A stretch of DNA of 64,000 nt from Clostridiales bacterium (GCA_012839295.1 DUNO01000049.1:1-64000), one strand, 5' to 3'. Positions 24,198 to 34,002 are shown, numbered from the stretch's first letter. A program made the numbers and translations. The notes: a model not told the origin generated them from the sequence alone.

Positions 24198-26702
24198 CTA
24201 AATAAACAAATTCACATTAGAATCCTCCGCTTCCCCCAAATAGTAGCCGACACCGCCAATCTTCACGCCATCCAGCAGCTCCTCCTTCTTCAGCCCCATA
24301 ACATCCATGGACATCTGGCATGCCACAATCTCAATGCCGCTGTCAATCGCCGCCTGGATCAGCTCCTCCAGGGAAGAGATATTCTTATTTTTCATTACCA
24401 TGCGGATCATCTTGCCGCCCATACCCAGCATATTCATATTGGAAAGCTTCAGCTTCTTACTGCCCCTGGGCATCATCGCCCCAAACATGCTGTCCATTAG
24501 ACCCTTCTTTACCCTTACCTTATCCGGCTTCCTGAGTATATTTAAGCCCCAGAAGGTAAAGAACATCGTCACCTTCTTTCCCATAGAGGCTGCACCATTT
24601 GCGATAATAAAGGATGCAATGGCCTTATCCAGGTCTCCGCTGAAAACCACCATCGTCTTATTATCCCTGGTATCGGGGGGCGCCGCATCCGGGTTTACAG
24701 GAGAGCTATGGATTCCCCTCTTTTTAATAAAGGCGGTGATATACCCTTCCTTCTTTGATAAATCCAAAAGCTCATGGTTCGTCTTCCTGCACCAGGCCTT
24801 AATATCCTCATAAAATCCCGGATCGGAAGCAGACACCCTTAAAATCTGTCCCTCCTGCAGCTCATCCAGGGCCGCCTTGACCTGCATCAGGGGACCGGGA
24901 CAGCATAGGCCGCAGGCATCCAGCTCCCTGTCATAGCCTTCCTGGTTTCCATCAGAGATAGCCTCCTTCACAGTCTGGGTATCAGGATCAACCACCTTCC
25001 GGACCGACGCGGCTGACAGCTTGACGCTGCTGCTGACAGTGCTTCGCAGCTTCTCCGGTTGAAAGCTCAGGGCAGCTGCCGATTTATAGCCTCCCGTAAC
25101 ATTAAGCACCGTAAAGCCGTGCTGTGACAGAATACGGTCTGCCACATAACCCCGCAGGCCGACCTGACAGTATTCTACCACCGTTTTCCCCGGATCCAGC
25201 TCTGGTAGCCGGTTCCTTAACTCATCCACCGGGATATTGATTGCACCATCCATATGGCCATTGCTATATTCCAGCTCAGTACGGACATCTACAAGGATAT
25301 AACCGGAAGGATCCATCTGCTCCACATCCTCCCATGTTACCATATGGCTTCTTCCCTCTAATACATTCTGGGCTACGAAGCCGGCCATATTCACCGGATC
25401 CTTTGCCGAAGAGAAGGGAGGCGCATAGGATAATTCCAGCTCCGTCAAATCCTCCACCGTTCCTCCCAGCCGGATTACCGCTGCGATAACGTCAATCCGC
25501 TTATCCACGCCGTCAAAGCCAACGCCCTGGGCACCCAGTATCTTTCCTTCCGCATTAAAGATTAATTTCAGGGTCATGGGCAACGCCCCCGGATAATAGG
25601 CCGCATGGGAGGCAGGATGCACGTGGATCGCTTTATAATCGATTCCGGCCCTTTGGAGCGTCCTCTCATTTGCCCCCGTGCTGGCGGCGGTCAGGCCAAA
25701 GACCTTAATGATGGCAGTCCCCTGGGAACCGGCAAAGCTGCTTTCCAGCCCTGCAATATGGTCCGCCGCAATCCTTCCCTGCTTATTGGCAGGTCCTGCC
25801 AGCGGGATCGCTGTCTTTTGCTTTGTGACGAAGTCCGTCACCTCTATGGCATCACCGACTGCATAGACCCCATCCTTCGTCGTCTGCATCCGGTCATTTA
25901 CAAGAATATGCCCCCTTGCCCCAAGCTCAATTCCACTATCCTTTAGAAACCCTGTGTCCGGGGCAACGCCGATTGCCAACACCACAAAGTCTGCCTCCAG
26001 CTTTGTCTCACTGGCCAGGGTCACCTCCACCTGGTTTCCTACCTCACGGAAAGCCTTAACTCCATCCTTTAGGATCAGGTTTACGCCATTTTCCTCCAGC
26101 TCCTTTTCAGGAAGCACCGCCATATCATAATCAAAGGGAGCCAGGATGTGGGGCGCCGCTTCCACCAAGGTGACCTCCAGTCCCCTTTCCCTGAGGTTCT
26201 CCGCCATTTCCACACCTACGAAGCCACCGCCGATGACAACCGCACTCTTCACGCCCTTTTTATCTACATAGGCTTTTATCCTGTCAGTATCTGGAATGTT
26301 GCGTAGGGTAAATATCTTATCGCCGTTAATCCCCGGTATGTTCGGGCGGATTGCCTTGGCTCCCGGGGACAGGATCAGATAGTCAAAGCTTTCCTCATAG
26401 CTTCCCCTATCCCTGCTGTTCACGGTGACCGTCTTCTTCTCCGCGTCTACCTTGACAACCTCGCTATGGTTCCTGACATCAATATTAAACCTGGCATTCA
26501 TGCTTTCCGGGGTCTGGACCAGGAGCTTATTCCTCTCCTTGATGCTTCCCCCGATATAATAGGGCAGGCCGCAGTTCGCAAAGGAAATATATCCATCCCT
26601 CTCAAACATGATGATCTCAGCCTCTTCATCCAGCCTCCGTAACCTTGAGGCTGCGGATGCACCTCCGGCAACACCGCCTACAATCAATACTTTTTTACCC
26701 AT
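24198..26702 (-). CDS. CoA-disulfide-reductase-like flavoprotein fused to rhodanese, TusA and DsrE-like domains
   Basis: 834 residues from the ATG at 26702, AGGAGG 7 nt upstream. Domain 1 (1-445): FAD/NAD(P)H disulfide reductase (VLIVGGVAGGASAASRLRR, catalytic Cys44 in FANCGLPYY, VVIGGGFVGVEMAENL, VYAVGDAI). Domain 2 (about 460-555): rhodanese with active-site Cys in EYCQVGLRGY. Domain 3 (about 600-675): TusA-like with ACGLCCPGPL. Domain 4 (about 690-834): DsrE-like, with a Cys in ACQMSMDVMG. The set implies reduction of CoA or thiol persulfides and relay of sulfane sulfur along successive Cys residues. It is expressed with the ArsR-type gene just upstream, likely a persulfide or thiol sensor. 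Acts in the cytosol. Confidence 0.9.
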   Translation of the reverse strand: MGKKVLIVGGVAGGASAASRLRRLDEEAEIIMFERDGYISFANCGLPYYIGGSIKERNKLLVQTPESMNARFNIDVRNHSEVVKVDAEKKTVTVNSRDRGSYEESFDYLILSPGAKAIRPNIPGINGDKIFTLRNIPDTDRIKAYVDKKGVKSAVVIGGGFVGVEMAENLRERGLEVTLVEAAPHILAPFDYDMAVLPEKELEENGVNLILKDGVKAFREVGNQVEVTLASETKLEADFVVLAIGVAPDTGFLKDSGIELGARGHILVNDRMQTTKDGVYAVGDAIEVTDFVTKQKTAIPLAGPANKQGRIAADHIAGLESSFAGSQGTAIIKVFGLTAASTGANERTLQRAGIDYKAIHVHPASHAAYYPGALPMTLKLIFNAEGKILGAQGVGFDGVDKRIDVIAAVIRLGGTVEDLTELELSYAPPFSSAKDPVNMAGFVAQNVLEGRSHMVTWEDVEQMDPSGYILVDVRTELEYSNGHMDGAINIPVDELRNRLPELDPGKTVVEYCQVGLRGYVADRILSQHGFTVLNVTGGYKSAAALSFQPEKLRSTVSSSVKLSAASVRKVVDPDTQTVKEAISDGNQEGYDRELDACGLCCPGPLMQVKAALDELQEGQILRVSASDPGFYEDIKAWCRKTNHELLDLSKKEGYITAFIKKRGIHSSPVNPDAAPPDTRDNKTMVVFSGDLDKAIASFIIANGAASMGKKVTMFFTFWGLNILRKPDKVRVKKGLMDSMFGAMMPRGSKKLKLSNMNMLGMGGKMIRMVMKNKNISSLEELIQAAIDSGIEIVACQMSMDVMGLKKEELLDGVKIGGVGYYLGEAEDSNVNLFI

Positions 26703-26708
26703 AACCAA

Positions 26709-26815
26709 TCCTCCTAATACGCTTTTTTATTTGGAGGATTTCTCCTCCTAATACGCTTTTTTATTTGGAGGATTTCTCCTCCTAATATGCTTTTTATTCG
26801 GAGGATTTCTCCTCC
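26709..26815 (-). repeat. Tandem 34-bp repeats with SD-bearing hairpins in the leader of the fusion gene
   Basis: Three units with periods of 34, 34 and 33 bp and a fourth partial. On the minus strand each contains GGAGGA-GAAA-TCCTCC, a 6-bp stem closed by a GAAA (GNRA) tetraloop that hides a perfect Shine-Dalgarno sequence. The copy next to the ATG at 26702 lacks the TCCTCC half, so its AGGAGG is free. The spacers between hairpins are A-rich. Confidence 0.85.
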
Positions 26816-26835
26816 TATTATTCTGGATGCTATAC

Positions 26836-27120
26836 TTATTTGTCAGACAACAAGGTCTCCATCAGGGCCGCAACCCTTTCATCCGTTACCCGGTAATAAA
26901 TCTCCAGCCCCTGCCGCCTTCCTTCAATAATTCCGGCAGCCTTTAATTTCTGGATATGCTGTGAAATCGTGGACTGGGGCGCAGCCAGGCAGTTCTGCAT
27001 ATAGGATACGTTGCATTCCCCCTTCTTAAGTAAGCCGCTAACAATGCAGATACGCACCGGATGTGCCAATGTCTTAAGTAATTCAGCAGTATCGTTAAAT
27101 TTTTGATAATTATGCTCCAA
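26836..27120 (-). CDS. ArsR-family regulator, likely persulfide/redox-sensing
   Basis: About 94 residues from a TTG at 27120, with AAGGTGGG 5 nt upstream. The frame extends to a GTG at 27156, but that start has no ribosome site and abuts the putative operator. Winged-helix pattern: LLKTLAHPVRICIVSGLL, NCLAAPQSTISQHIQKLKAA (recognition helix), GRRQGLEIYYRV (wing). Cys residues lie in the dimerisation and alpha3 region (CIVSG, ECNVSYMQNC), placed as in ArsR proteins that sense metals or sulfane sulfur. Given the disulfide-reductase/rhodanese fusion downstream, a persulfide sensor is most likely. Confidence 0.8.
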   Translation of the reverse strand: MEHNYQKFNDTAELLKTLAHPVRICIVSGLLKKGECNVSYMQNCLAAPQSTISQHIQKLKAAGIIEGRRQGLEIYYRVTDERVAALMETLLSDK

Positions 27121-27147
27121 TTTATCCCACCTTACGTAAATGATTTT

Positions 27148-27187
27148 ATATATCACTATATTAATATATTCAAATATTACGATATAT
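27148..27187. promoter_or_regulatory. Candidate ArsR operator
   Basis: ATATATC (27148-27154) and GATATAT (27181-27187) are inverted around TATATTAATATA (27157-27168), a perfect 12-bp palindrome, directly upstream of the arsR-type gene. AT-rich dyads of this kind are usual ArsR targets; binding is inferred. The remaining 27190-27366 shows no gene. Confidence 0.5.
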
Positions 27188-27366
27188 ATTCCCCGGTGTC
27201 AACCGTGTTCCTGCCGGTTTCCGTGCAAAGTTTGTAACTTTATCACTGTCCGGGATCCGCCCGCCTATTAATAAATAGTAATCGGTTACAAAATAGCTCA
27301 TTATTCGGAAAACATTTCTCCCCCAATTCGACTAATCAAATTTTTGTTGAATTCGTCCATGATATA

Positions 27367-27395
27367 TTGAAATAATCTTCCAAAAATGCTATAAT
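27367..27395 (+). promoter_or_regulatory. Sigma-A promoter of the two-regulator operon
   Basis: TTGAAA (27367-27372), 17-bp spacer, TATAAT (27390-27395), 45 nt before the kinase ATG at 27441. Confidence 0.7.
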
Positions 27396-27440
27396 TGTAC
27401 AAACAATAAAGATCCTATCCTGCGATCGGGGGTTATACCA

Positions 27441-28730
27441 ATGAAAGTATTAGTTGTAGATGACAGTCAGCTCAACCTGGCTATTGCGAAACGGTATCTT
27501 GAAACCATCCCTGACATCACACAGATCGTTTTATGCAATGACCCGGTGAAAGCGAAAAAGCTCCTGGATGAAGAGGGAATCGATATCCTGATCCTGGATA
27601 TCATAATGCCCGGCATTACCGGCTTCGACATTATAGCAGCCTTACGTTCTGATCCAAAGTATGATGACCTGCTAATCATCATGCTGACCTCCCTGGAGGA
27701 TATGGATAGCTACCAAAGATGCTTTGAGCTTGGTGTTTTTGACTATATCAACAAGCCCATCAATCCCATCGAATTAACCGCACGGCTGAAGGTTGCCATT
27801 GAATGGAAGAACAATTCCAACCATTTAAAATCTCTGATTAACGTCATTACCAAGCAAAATGAAGACTTAAAGGAAATGAACGCCAAGCTTACAGATGCCA
27901 AGTTCAGCCTGGTACAGTCTGAAAAGATGGCTGCCATCGGCCAACTTGCCGCCGGTATCGCCCATGAGATAAACAACCCCATGGGCTTTGTAAACAGTAA
28001 TTTTGATGTATTAAAAAAATATTTTGTGAGGATCATAGAGTTTATCAACTATGTAAACACTAAGTTTTGCAGCAATAATTCCTTTGAAAACCAGTCCCTG
28101 GCCGAATGCGCCGCTGAGGTTGAAGCAAAATACAAGGCCTTGAAGCTGGATCTGATCATGGGGGAGCTGGACGGTATTTTTACCGACTCCTCAGCAGGAA
28201 TCCAGCGGGTGACGGAAATTGTCCAGTCCCTACGGATTTATGCCCGCTCTTCTGCCGATACTGATAAGGACACCATGGTGTTGCTTAACCTAATCCAACA
28301 GGTATTGTTAATTACAAAAAACGAGTTGAAATTTGTCACTAACGTCGAGCTTGACATTCCTGAGGATATCATCCTGTACTGCAACCGGATACAGCTTAGC
28401 CAGGTATTTGTCAATATCATTTTAAATGCGGCCCAGGCCATTAAATCCCAGAACCGGGAGGATATGGGCACGATTAAAATAAGTGCCGAAGCCATCGGCA
28501 CTGAGGTCCGGATCCGCTTCCAGGATGACGGCCCGGGAATCCCGGAAGAGAATTTATCCAAGATATTTGAACCCTTTTTCACGACAAAGGAGATCGGGAA
28601 GGGAACCGGACTGGGACTCAGCGTTTCCTACGACATTATCGTCAACAAGCATAACGGCTCCTTCGGGGTAAGCAGCGAGCCCGGGAAGGGCGCTACCTTT
28701 ACTGTCACCCTGCCCCTTGTAACGGTCTGA
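27441..28730 (+). CDS. Response regulator-histidine kinase hybrid (REC-HisKA-HATPase)
   Basis: 429 residues, GGGGG-type ribosome site. The N-terminal receiver (1-120) has DD7-8 and the phospho-acceptor Asp53 (ILDIIMPG) with Lys in NKPINP. A coiled linker (125-160) leads to a HisKA helix with His175 (AAGIAHEINNPMGF), then the catalytic domain: N box VNIILNAAQA, G1 DDGPGI, F box FEPFFTT, G2 GKGTGLGLSV. No membrane segment or PAS domain, so it is a cytosolic kinase controlled through its own receiver. It is followed 66 nt later by a REC-HDOD regulator, its probable partner. Confidence 0.9.
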   Translation: MKVLVVDDSQLNLAIAKRYLETIPDITQIVLCNDPVKAKKLLDEEGIDILILDIIMPGITGFDIIAALRSDPKYDDLLIIMLTSLEDMDSYQRCFELGVFDYINKPINPIELTARLKVAIEWKNNSNHLKSLINVITKQNEDLKEMNAKLTDAKFSLVQSEKMAAIGQLAAGIAHEINNPMGFVNSNFDVLKKYFVRIIEFINYVNTKFCSNNSFENQSLAECAAEVEAKYKALKLDLIMGELDGIFTDSSAGIQRVTEIVQSLRIYARSSADTDKDTMVLLNLIQQVLLITKNELKFVTNVELDIPEDIILYCNRIQLSQVFVNIILNAAQAIKSQNREDMGTIKISAEAIGTEVRIRFQDDGPGIPEENLSKIFEPFFTTKEIGKGTGLGLSVSYDIIVNKHNGSFGVSSEPGKGATFTVTLPLVTV

Positions 28731-28796
28731 ATATTGACGGGACTAACGGCATTATTTAAAAACAATTATAATTACAAACATTGAAAGGATGAGGGT

Positions 28797-29957
28797 ATGA
28801 AAAAGATTTTAGTAGTTGATGACGAGGTCCAAATTTTAAAAGCGCTATCAAGAATGTTCTTAGAAACAGATTATGAGATACTAACTGCCGAGAATGGCCA
28901 GGAAGCCCTGGAGCTGATCGAAACGACTCCGGTCGATATGATAATCAGCGACATGCGGATGCCCGTCCTGGATGGTTATCAACTACTTAGTATCGTCAAA
29001 GAAAAATACCCAGGGATCATTCGTATCATTTTAAGCGGCTATACGGAAGAAAAGCCCATGTTCCGGGCCCTGCTCCATAACATTGCGACCCTCTATGTAT
29101 TCAAACCCTGGAATAACAGTGTTCTTCTGGAAAGCATCAATAAGCTTTTCGCTAACAGCACGGAATTGCATTCCACCGACTTATCCGACATCATCAGGGA
29201 TTTAGGCTGTACCTCCTGCATTCCTGAGAATTGCGAGAAAATGATATCCCTGGTTGAAGCAGAGGATATGGACCAGCTCATTGCCGAGATGGAAAATGAT
29301 CCCGACATATCAAGTCTGCTGCACCAGGTCACAAGCTCCGCCGTCTACGGCGTTATGCCAAATACGGTGAAGCAGGCTGCAATCTATATCGGTCTGCCTA
29401 ACCTGAAATGCTTCCTCCATTGGGCCTGTATCATCAGCGCTACCAAGCAAACCAGGGAAATTGCAGGCGAATCCGAATTACTTTGGAAGCATGCTTACCT
29501 GACAAACCGGATTATGCTCTTCTTCTACGAAGCCTTCCTTCATAAGCAGCCGCCGGATTCTGCCATGTTTGCCGGATTACTGCACAATATAGGCCTGATC
29601 ATCATTGCGGATGCCCTGCAGAAAAAAGGCCTCATCGACCAGCGCAGCCTCACTGCCAACGATTATATCCGGATGGAAAACGGGGAATACGAAAAGGAAC
29701 ACCAGGATATCGGAGCTTACTTCCTGGATCAGTGGGATATCCCCTTCCAGATGTATGAGGCAGCATTAAACCACCACAAGCCAATGCAGTCCTCCATCAT
29801 TTTTAAGGAGCTGGTATATGCAGTCCATCTGGCACAGGCCTATGCCTGGAGGGTTTTGGAGGGTACCGAGCAGCTTCCCGTGGCTCCTGAGTTATATGAC
29901 GAATTAGGCATCAGCCAGGAGGATTTTGAGAAACGGCTCTTCCGTTATTTAAAATAA
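28797..29957 (+). CDS. Response regulator with HDOD output domain
   Basis: 386 residues, ATG 28797 with GAAAGGATG upstream. Receiver 1-120: DDE8-10, acceptor Asp52 in IISDMRMP, Thr/Ser in LSGYTEE, Lys in FKPWN. Residues about 170-370 form an HDOD domain (SSAVYGVMPNTVKQAAIYIG, FAGLLHNIGLIIIADAL, HQDIGAYFLDQW), an HD-related fold without nuclease or phosphodiesterase residues that usually works as a signalling scaffold. HDOD proteins often control motility and pili, and the pilus cluster is the next locus. The gene ends in a shared terminator. Confidence 0.88.
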   Translation: MKKILVVDDEVQILKALSRMFLETDYEILTAENGQEALELIETTPVDMIISDMRMPVLDGYQLLSIVKEKYPGIIRIILSGYTEEKPMFRALLHNIATLYVFKPWNNSVLLESINKLFANSTELHSTDLSDIIRDLGCTSCIPENCEKMISLVEAEDMDQLIAEMENDPDISSLLHQVTSSAVYGVMPNTVKQAAIYIGLPNLKCFLHWACIISATKQTREIAGESELLWKHAYLTNRIMLFFYEAFLHKQPPDSAMFAGLLHNIGLIIIADALQKKGLIDQRSLTANDYIRMENGEYEKEHQDIGAYFLDQWDIPFQMYEAALNHHKPMQSSIIFKELVYAVHLAQAYAWRVLEGTEQLPVAPELYDELGISQEDFEKRLFRYLK

Positions 29958-29966
29958 TATAGTGTA

Positions 29967-30003
29967 ATGGAGCTGCTGCATAAGCAACAGCTCCATTTTT
30001 TTA
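29967..30003. terminator. Bidirectional terminator
   Basis: ATGGAGCTG (29967-29975) pairs with CAGCTCCAT (29988-29996), with further pairs inside, followed by seven Ts on the plus strand. It lies between two converging transcripts (the HDOD gene and the end of the pilus operon). Confidence 0.8.
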
Positions 30004-33000
30004 ATCCAGGTCAAAATAAGGCTTGGTAATCAAAGTTAGTTGGGATATACTCTTTAATTCAATTGCATTTCCATCTTCGTCAATATCCGTCGATATAAGC
30101 TCTATTTCAATCACCAGCTGTCCCTTGCCATCAAAATATTTTAGCGGTACATCAATGGAAAATTCATCATCCGGATTCAATACTGCACCCTTCCCGGCTA
30201 TCACACTGCAGTTGCCGTTGCTGTCAATGTTCCTGGTTGTAAGAATATCCGAAGCACCATAAGTAGCTGTAGGATTCAGCTGGACACGTACTGTTTTCGT
30301 ACTGTCAGCCGGATCAACTATTGTTGTATGATAAGAAACATAATAGCCTCTTCCCAAGATACTATTGATACTCTCATCCTCTACCTTAAAGGTCACTGTT
30401 TTAGTCCCGCTGGAATCTGCTGCTATGGTATCCGTGTCTGAAGGAACAAACAAATACTGCTCCAGCTCCCCGGCAGTATATACGTCCTCATTGGTAACAA
30501 CGGCCTTAGGCTTGACGTTTCCTGCACGGTATGCACTGATCATGGTATTAATAAATAATTTAATCTCGTCATCAGTCAGGCTGAGGGTATGTCCCAAGCC
30601 TGTATACGTGATATTCCCCTTATTGTAAATATAGTAATTGTTCCGCGAATCATTTTCTCTGGAGGAGTAATATCCGTTATTCGTTCCGCCATTCAACCTG
30701 CTCTTATCATCTGAAAGATTATACCATACCACTATGTCATCCTCCTCCAGATCCAATTGATAATATTGGGTATGGGTGCGGGAGACGTTTATGGTATCAT
30801 TGATCTTAAACGGATATTGGGTTATCTGCCCCCGGTTGGCAATTGAAATTCTGGTTGTTTCCCAGTTTGTCTTGTCCGTAGTATTACGGTCATAGTTATA
30901 GCGGGCGTTGTTCAACGCTTCCCCATGGTTCCAATATAACTTATTGCTGTTATCCGTATAGAATCGCCAATACTTATCAAACCCACTGGTTAAATTTGCA
31001 TTTTCATACATCTTTATCTTATTTGTTATCAGCCGGTTATTGGTGTCGTTATAATAGATCGGCTGGTAATTATCACTGACTCCCGTTGTAAACTTATACC
31101 TGTCCTGCCCCATAATTTTTCTTAGTATATCATTGTATTTACGGGTCGTTCCCGCATCAGTATCCCAGATCACGTCGTGGCTGAAAATAATACTTTTTCC
31201 TTCCGCAATGAAATCCAGGATGTTCTGGTTGGCATAGGGATTGTTGGTATAGCTGCAGCAATCCCGAAATCCCAGGATTAACATATCATAATCTTCCAGG
31301 AAATCATATTTATTTGGCGTGGCATCTCCGGAACACCTGCTGTACATGGCCAGGAATTGTGAATTGGTCATAAAGGTTATATTGACATTATACTCTGCCA
31401 CAGAGCCCAGATATCTTTGGAATCTGCTGTCCGTCTTCATATTAAGGGTAGTCGCCTGGTCACCGGTACCTGCATCGATCACTACCTGCAATACATCGAT
31501 TTTTATCTTGTCTGCTGCACTCCTCTGCCTAATAACCGTATAATTAATTTCACTGGTGCGGATCGAGGTATTATCCACCGCATTTATTTCCAACTTCCAG
31601 GGGATGATTCCCTGGTAGCTGTCATCCAGGGATTTGCTTACCGTATACCAGATGCCCGGCTTTAAGGCATTGGTCCTAATGCTATTGCCGGAATCGTCTT
31701 TTACTGTTAATCCGCTGATAATCTCCTGTCTGGCAGGAGTCTGGGTATCCAGGGAACCGTTGTATTTTCCGTCCCCGTTGTTATCAATATACAGCTTAAG
31801 GGCATACTGCTCTGCTCTTCCCCTAATACGGAGCCTGTATTTTAATGTACTGCTATTGCTATAACTCACCGTAGCGTTATCGATACTATTGTCCGCTTTT
31901 AGTGTATAAGTATACGGTACTGGATATATGCTGGAATTGGACTTGTCGGCAAACTCCAGCTTGCAGAAAAAGCCGGATATCCTCTCCTCTAAAATATAGC
32001 TGTTGAAATTGTCCTCGTAAAAAATCCTGTCCTTGTATTCCCTGCGGTAATCCTCCTGCTCTGGCCCGGTATTCACAGTCACGCCGCTCTGCTGTATGAC
32101 ATCCGCAAGGTCATACATATAGGTAGCCTTATCCACGGTTTTAGAAACCATGCGGCGGGTCGTATCCGTATAAAATCCACTGGCCAATATTACAGGCCGC
32201 CCGGACTGCATAAAGTCCTTAAGCTGCTCCAGCTTCTTTTCGGTGATATCATTTCCGGAATAACGGGCCGTATCATCATCCTTTACCCTGTCCCCAATCG
32301 ACAGATATATTTTTCCCTTCAGGTTGCTGTCATTGTATTTCTGGAGATCCTTGTAGCCTTTCTCCAAGCCTATGATAATCATGTCATACTTCGAATTAAT
32401 ATCCTCAATTTTACCAATATAGTCATAGGTTGTCATGGTAGTTACATGAATGTCTGCAGCGGTTCCCATAAAGTTCGGGAATAATTTACGGTACCTTGCC
32501 TCCCAGCCGGTGGAACCATAAATAAAGCTGTCATAGGGCTGTATCTCCAAAATATTCAGCTCTGTTTTATCCGCCCAGTTAAATTCCCGGTTGAGCAGAA
32601 AAAAGACCGCCTCTGCCGGAGAAATGCTTGTTCTTCTTGCGCTGTTCGGATCCGCCCCTTCCTTTTTATACTTATCATAGTACTCATAATAATCAAAGGC
32701 TTCCTTGGTTACTGTGTTTTCTGTAATATTCCTCACACCCAGATTTTCCAGGAGGCTCATATCCCCGTCAAAGGTATATACCCCTTCACCCGCCGTGCTT
32801 TTCGTCATGGATGGATTTTTTAATACCAGATCCCCAAATTTCGTCTTCCCGCTGTTATCTGGAAATGTATCCTTATCCCAGGCCGTAATTGTCTTTGTTC
32901 CGTCCTTTCCCACATAATATCCGGTTATCTTTCCGCCAACCGTTGTTGTTTTAATCTTTCCGGTATTGATCAGTAAGCGGTTAAAATTAGCCGGCCCCAT

Positions 33001-34002
33001 CTGCATCAGCATGATACAGAGCTTATGGACATTATTGTCCGAGGCGGCGGAGGAATAAATACCTGCAACATCCATGACAACCGCGCCCTTGTTCTCTGAT
33101 ACAAGGCGGTTAAAAATAGCCATAACCGCTTCCCAGCTCAGATCATTATTACCGGTAAAATTAGTGGGAGGGTTGGTCAAGGTCTCTCCTCCCTTATTAA
33201 AATCCTTCCATATTTGAACAAGCCCGGGATCATGGGAGTTTCCATTTATGTAAATAAGATCTGCTTTCCTGATTAGCTCCAGGTTGGAAGCCTCCGCTAA
33301 ATCCGTGGGATCTACCGTAATGACCTCCGTCTTAAAATCTGCAATTTTATCTAGGGGAACCCCGACTGCGTTCTTTAAAAAGGTATTCTTATGGGTAGAT
33401 ATCATCCTTTCCCTGGAATAAAGGTTAACCGTCAGCCACACTTGGTCTGAGGTATGGTCCGTAGCGGTGTCATAATTATCATTTGGAATCCAGACATACT
33501 GTCCATTTCCTGCCCCTGCATCAGTGTAAACATACTCCGTTCCCTGCTTTTCCTGCATGATATTTCCTGTTCCATCATAAACCTTCTGATAATAGCCTCT
33601 CTCCTGTCCTGACACGGCCCATTTGCCTTCCCCCGAGCTTAATTCTTCCGGGTCAAGCTCAAATTCATATTTATTTTCTACTACCGTAGTGCAGTCTGCA
33701 AACCCTCTGGCCTGATAAGCAGAGGTGATCCCGCTTAAAGCCAACTTTTCCATATCCACCGGCTCACATCCTGGTATCCAATAGCCTATCTCCGAATAGC
33801 TTTTGTTTGGCACAATCTCCAGGATGAACAACGGATTATTCCGGGTTCCAAGCTCGCTTACCCCGTCCTTGTAGGGTGCTGTAATCACTTTTGTATCTTC
33901 TGCCGATGCAAGCAGGTAAAATCCGGCGAAAGTGCTGGCAATCATTAAGAAAAACAATGCTATAACAATTATTGCGCCCTTTTTTGAACGTATTTTTTTC
34001 AT
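30001..34002 (-). CDS. Giant pilus-associated protein (DUF5057-like)
   Basis: 1333 residues, ATG 34002 with AAAGGAGGG upstream. A single N-terminal hydrophobic segment (residues 8-32) would export and anchor it. The rest is extracellular, Asn/Asp/Tyr-rich, with repeated DxxIxG-like blocks (YDMIIIGLEKGYKD, YDMLILGFRDCC) that resemble ThuA/glutamine-amidotransferase-like folds, and a later calcium-like loop (DNNGDGKYNG). Asp-rich Ig-like regions lie near the C-terminus (IDVPLKYFDGKGQLVIEIEL). From memory the family is DUF5057, found with pilus clusters in Clostridia; a pilus-tip or surface protein is likely. Last gene of the operon. Confidence 0.7.
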   Translation of the reverse strand: MKKIRSKKGAIIVIALFFLMIASTFAGFYLLASAEDTKVITAPYKDGVSELGTRNNPLFILEIVPNKSYSEIGYWIPGCEPVDMEKLALSGITSAYQARGFADCTTVVENKYEFELDPEELSSGEGKWAVSGQERGYYQKVYDGTGNIMQEKQGTEYVYTDAGAGNGQYVWIPNDNYDTATDHTSDQVWLTVNLYSRERMISTHKNTFLKNAVGVPLDKIADFKTEVITVDPTDLAEASNLELIRKADLIYINGNSHDPGLVQIWKDFNKGGETLTNPPTNFTGNNDLSWEAVMAIFNRLVSENKGAVVMDVAGIYSSAASDNNVHKLCIMLMQMGPANFNRLLINTGKIKTTTVGGKITGYYVGKDGTKTITAWDKDTFPDNSGKTKFGDLVLKNPSMTKSTAGEGVYTFDGDMSLLENLGVRNITENTVTKEAFDYYEYYDKYKKEGADPNSARRTSISPAEAVFFLLNREFNWADKTELNILEIQPYDSFIYGSTGWEARYRKLFPNFMGTAADIHVTTMTTYDYIGKIEDINSKYDMIIIGLEKGYKDLQKYNDSNLKGKIYLSIGDRVKDDDTARYSGNDITEKKLEQLKDFMQSGRPVILASGFYTDTTRRMVSKTVDKATYMYDLADVIQQSGVTVNTGPEQEDYRREYKDRIFYEDNFNSYILEERISGFFCKLEFADKSNSSIYPVPYTYTLKADNSIDNATVSYSNSSTLKYRLRIRGRAEQYALKLYIDNNGDGKYNGSLDTQTPARQEIISGLTVKDDSGNSIRTNALKPGIWYTVSKSLDDSYQGIIPWKLEINAVDNTSIRTSEINYTVIRQRSAADKIKIDVLQVVIDAGTGDQATTLNMKTDSRFQRYLGSVAEYNVNITFMTNSQFLAMYSRCSGDATPNKYDFLEDYDMLILGFRDCCSYTNNPYANQNILDFIAEGKSIIFSHDVIWDTDAGTTRKYNDILRKIMGQDRYKFTTGVSDNYQPIYYNDTNNRLITNKIKMYENANLTSGFDKYWRFYTDNSNKLYWNHGEALNNARYNYDRNTTDKTNWETTRISIANRGQITQYPFKINDTINVSRTHTQYYQLDLEEDDIVVWYNLSDDKSRLNGGTNNGYYSSRENDSRNNYYIYNKGNITYTGLGHTLSLTDDEIKLFINTMISAYRAGNVKPKAVVTNEDVYTAGELEQYLFVPSDTDTIAADSSGTKTVTFKVEDESINSILGRGYYVSYHTTIVDPADSTKTVRVQLNPTATYGASDILTTRNIDSNGNCSVIAGKGAVLNPDDEFSIDVPLKYFDGKGQLVIEIELISTDIDEDGNAIELKSISQLTLITKPYFDLD

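Noticed and set aside
26709-26815. CRISPR array
   Set aside because: Repeats are directly adjacent with no unique spacers and no cas genes nearby; they are tandem leader repeats.
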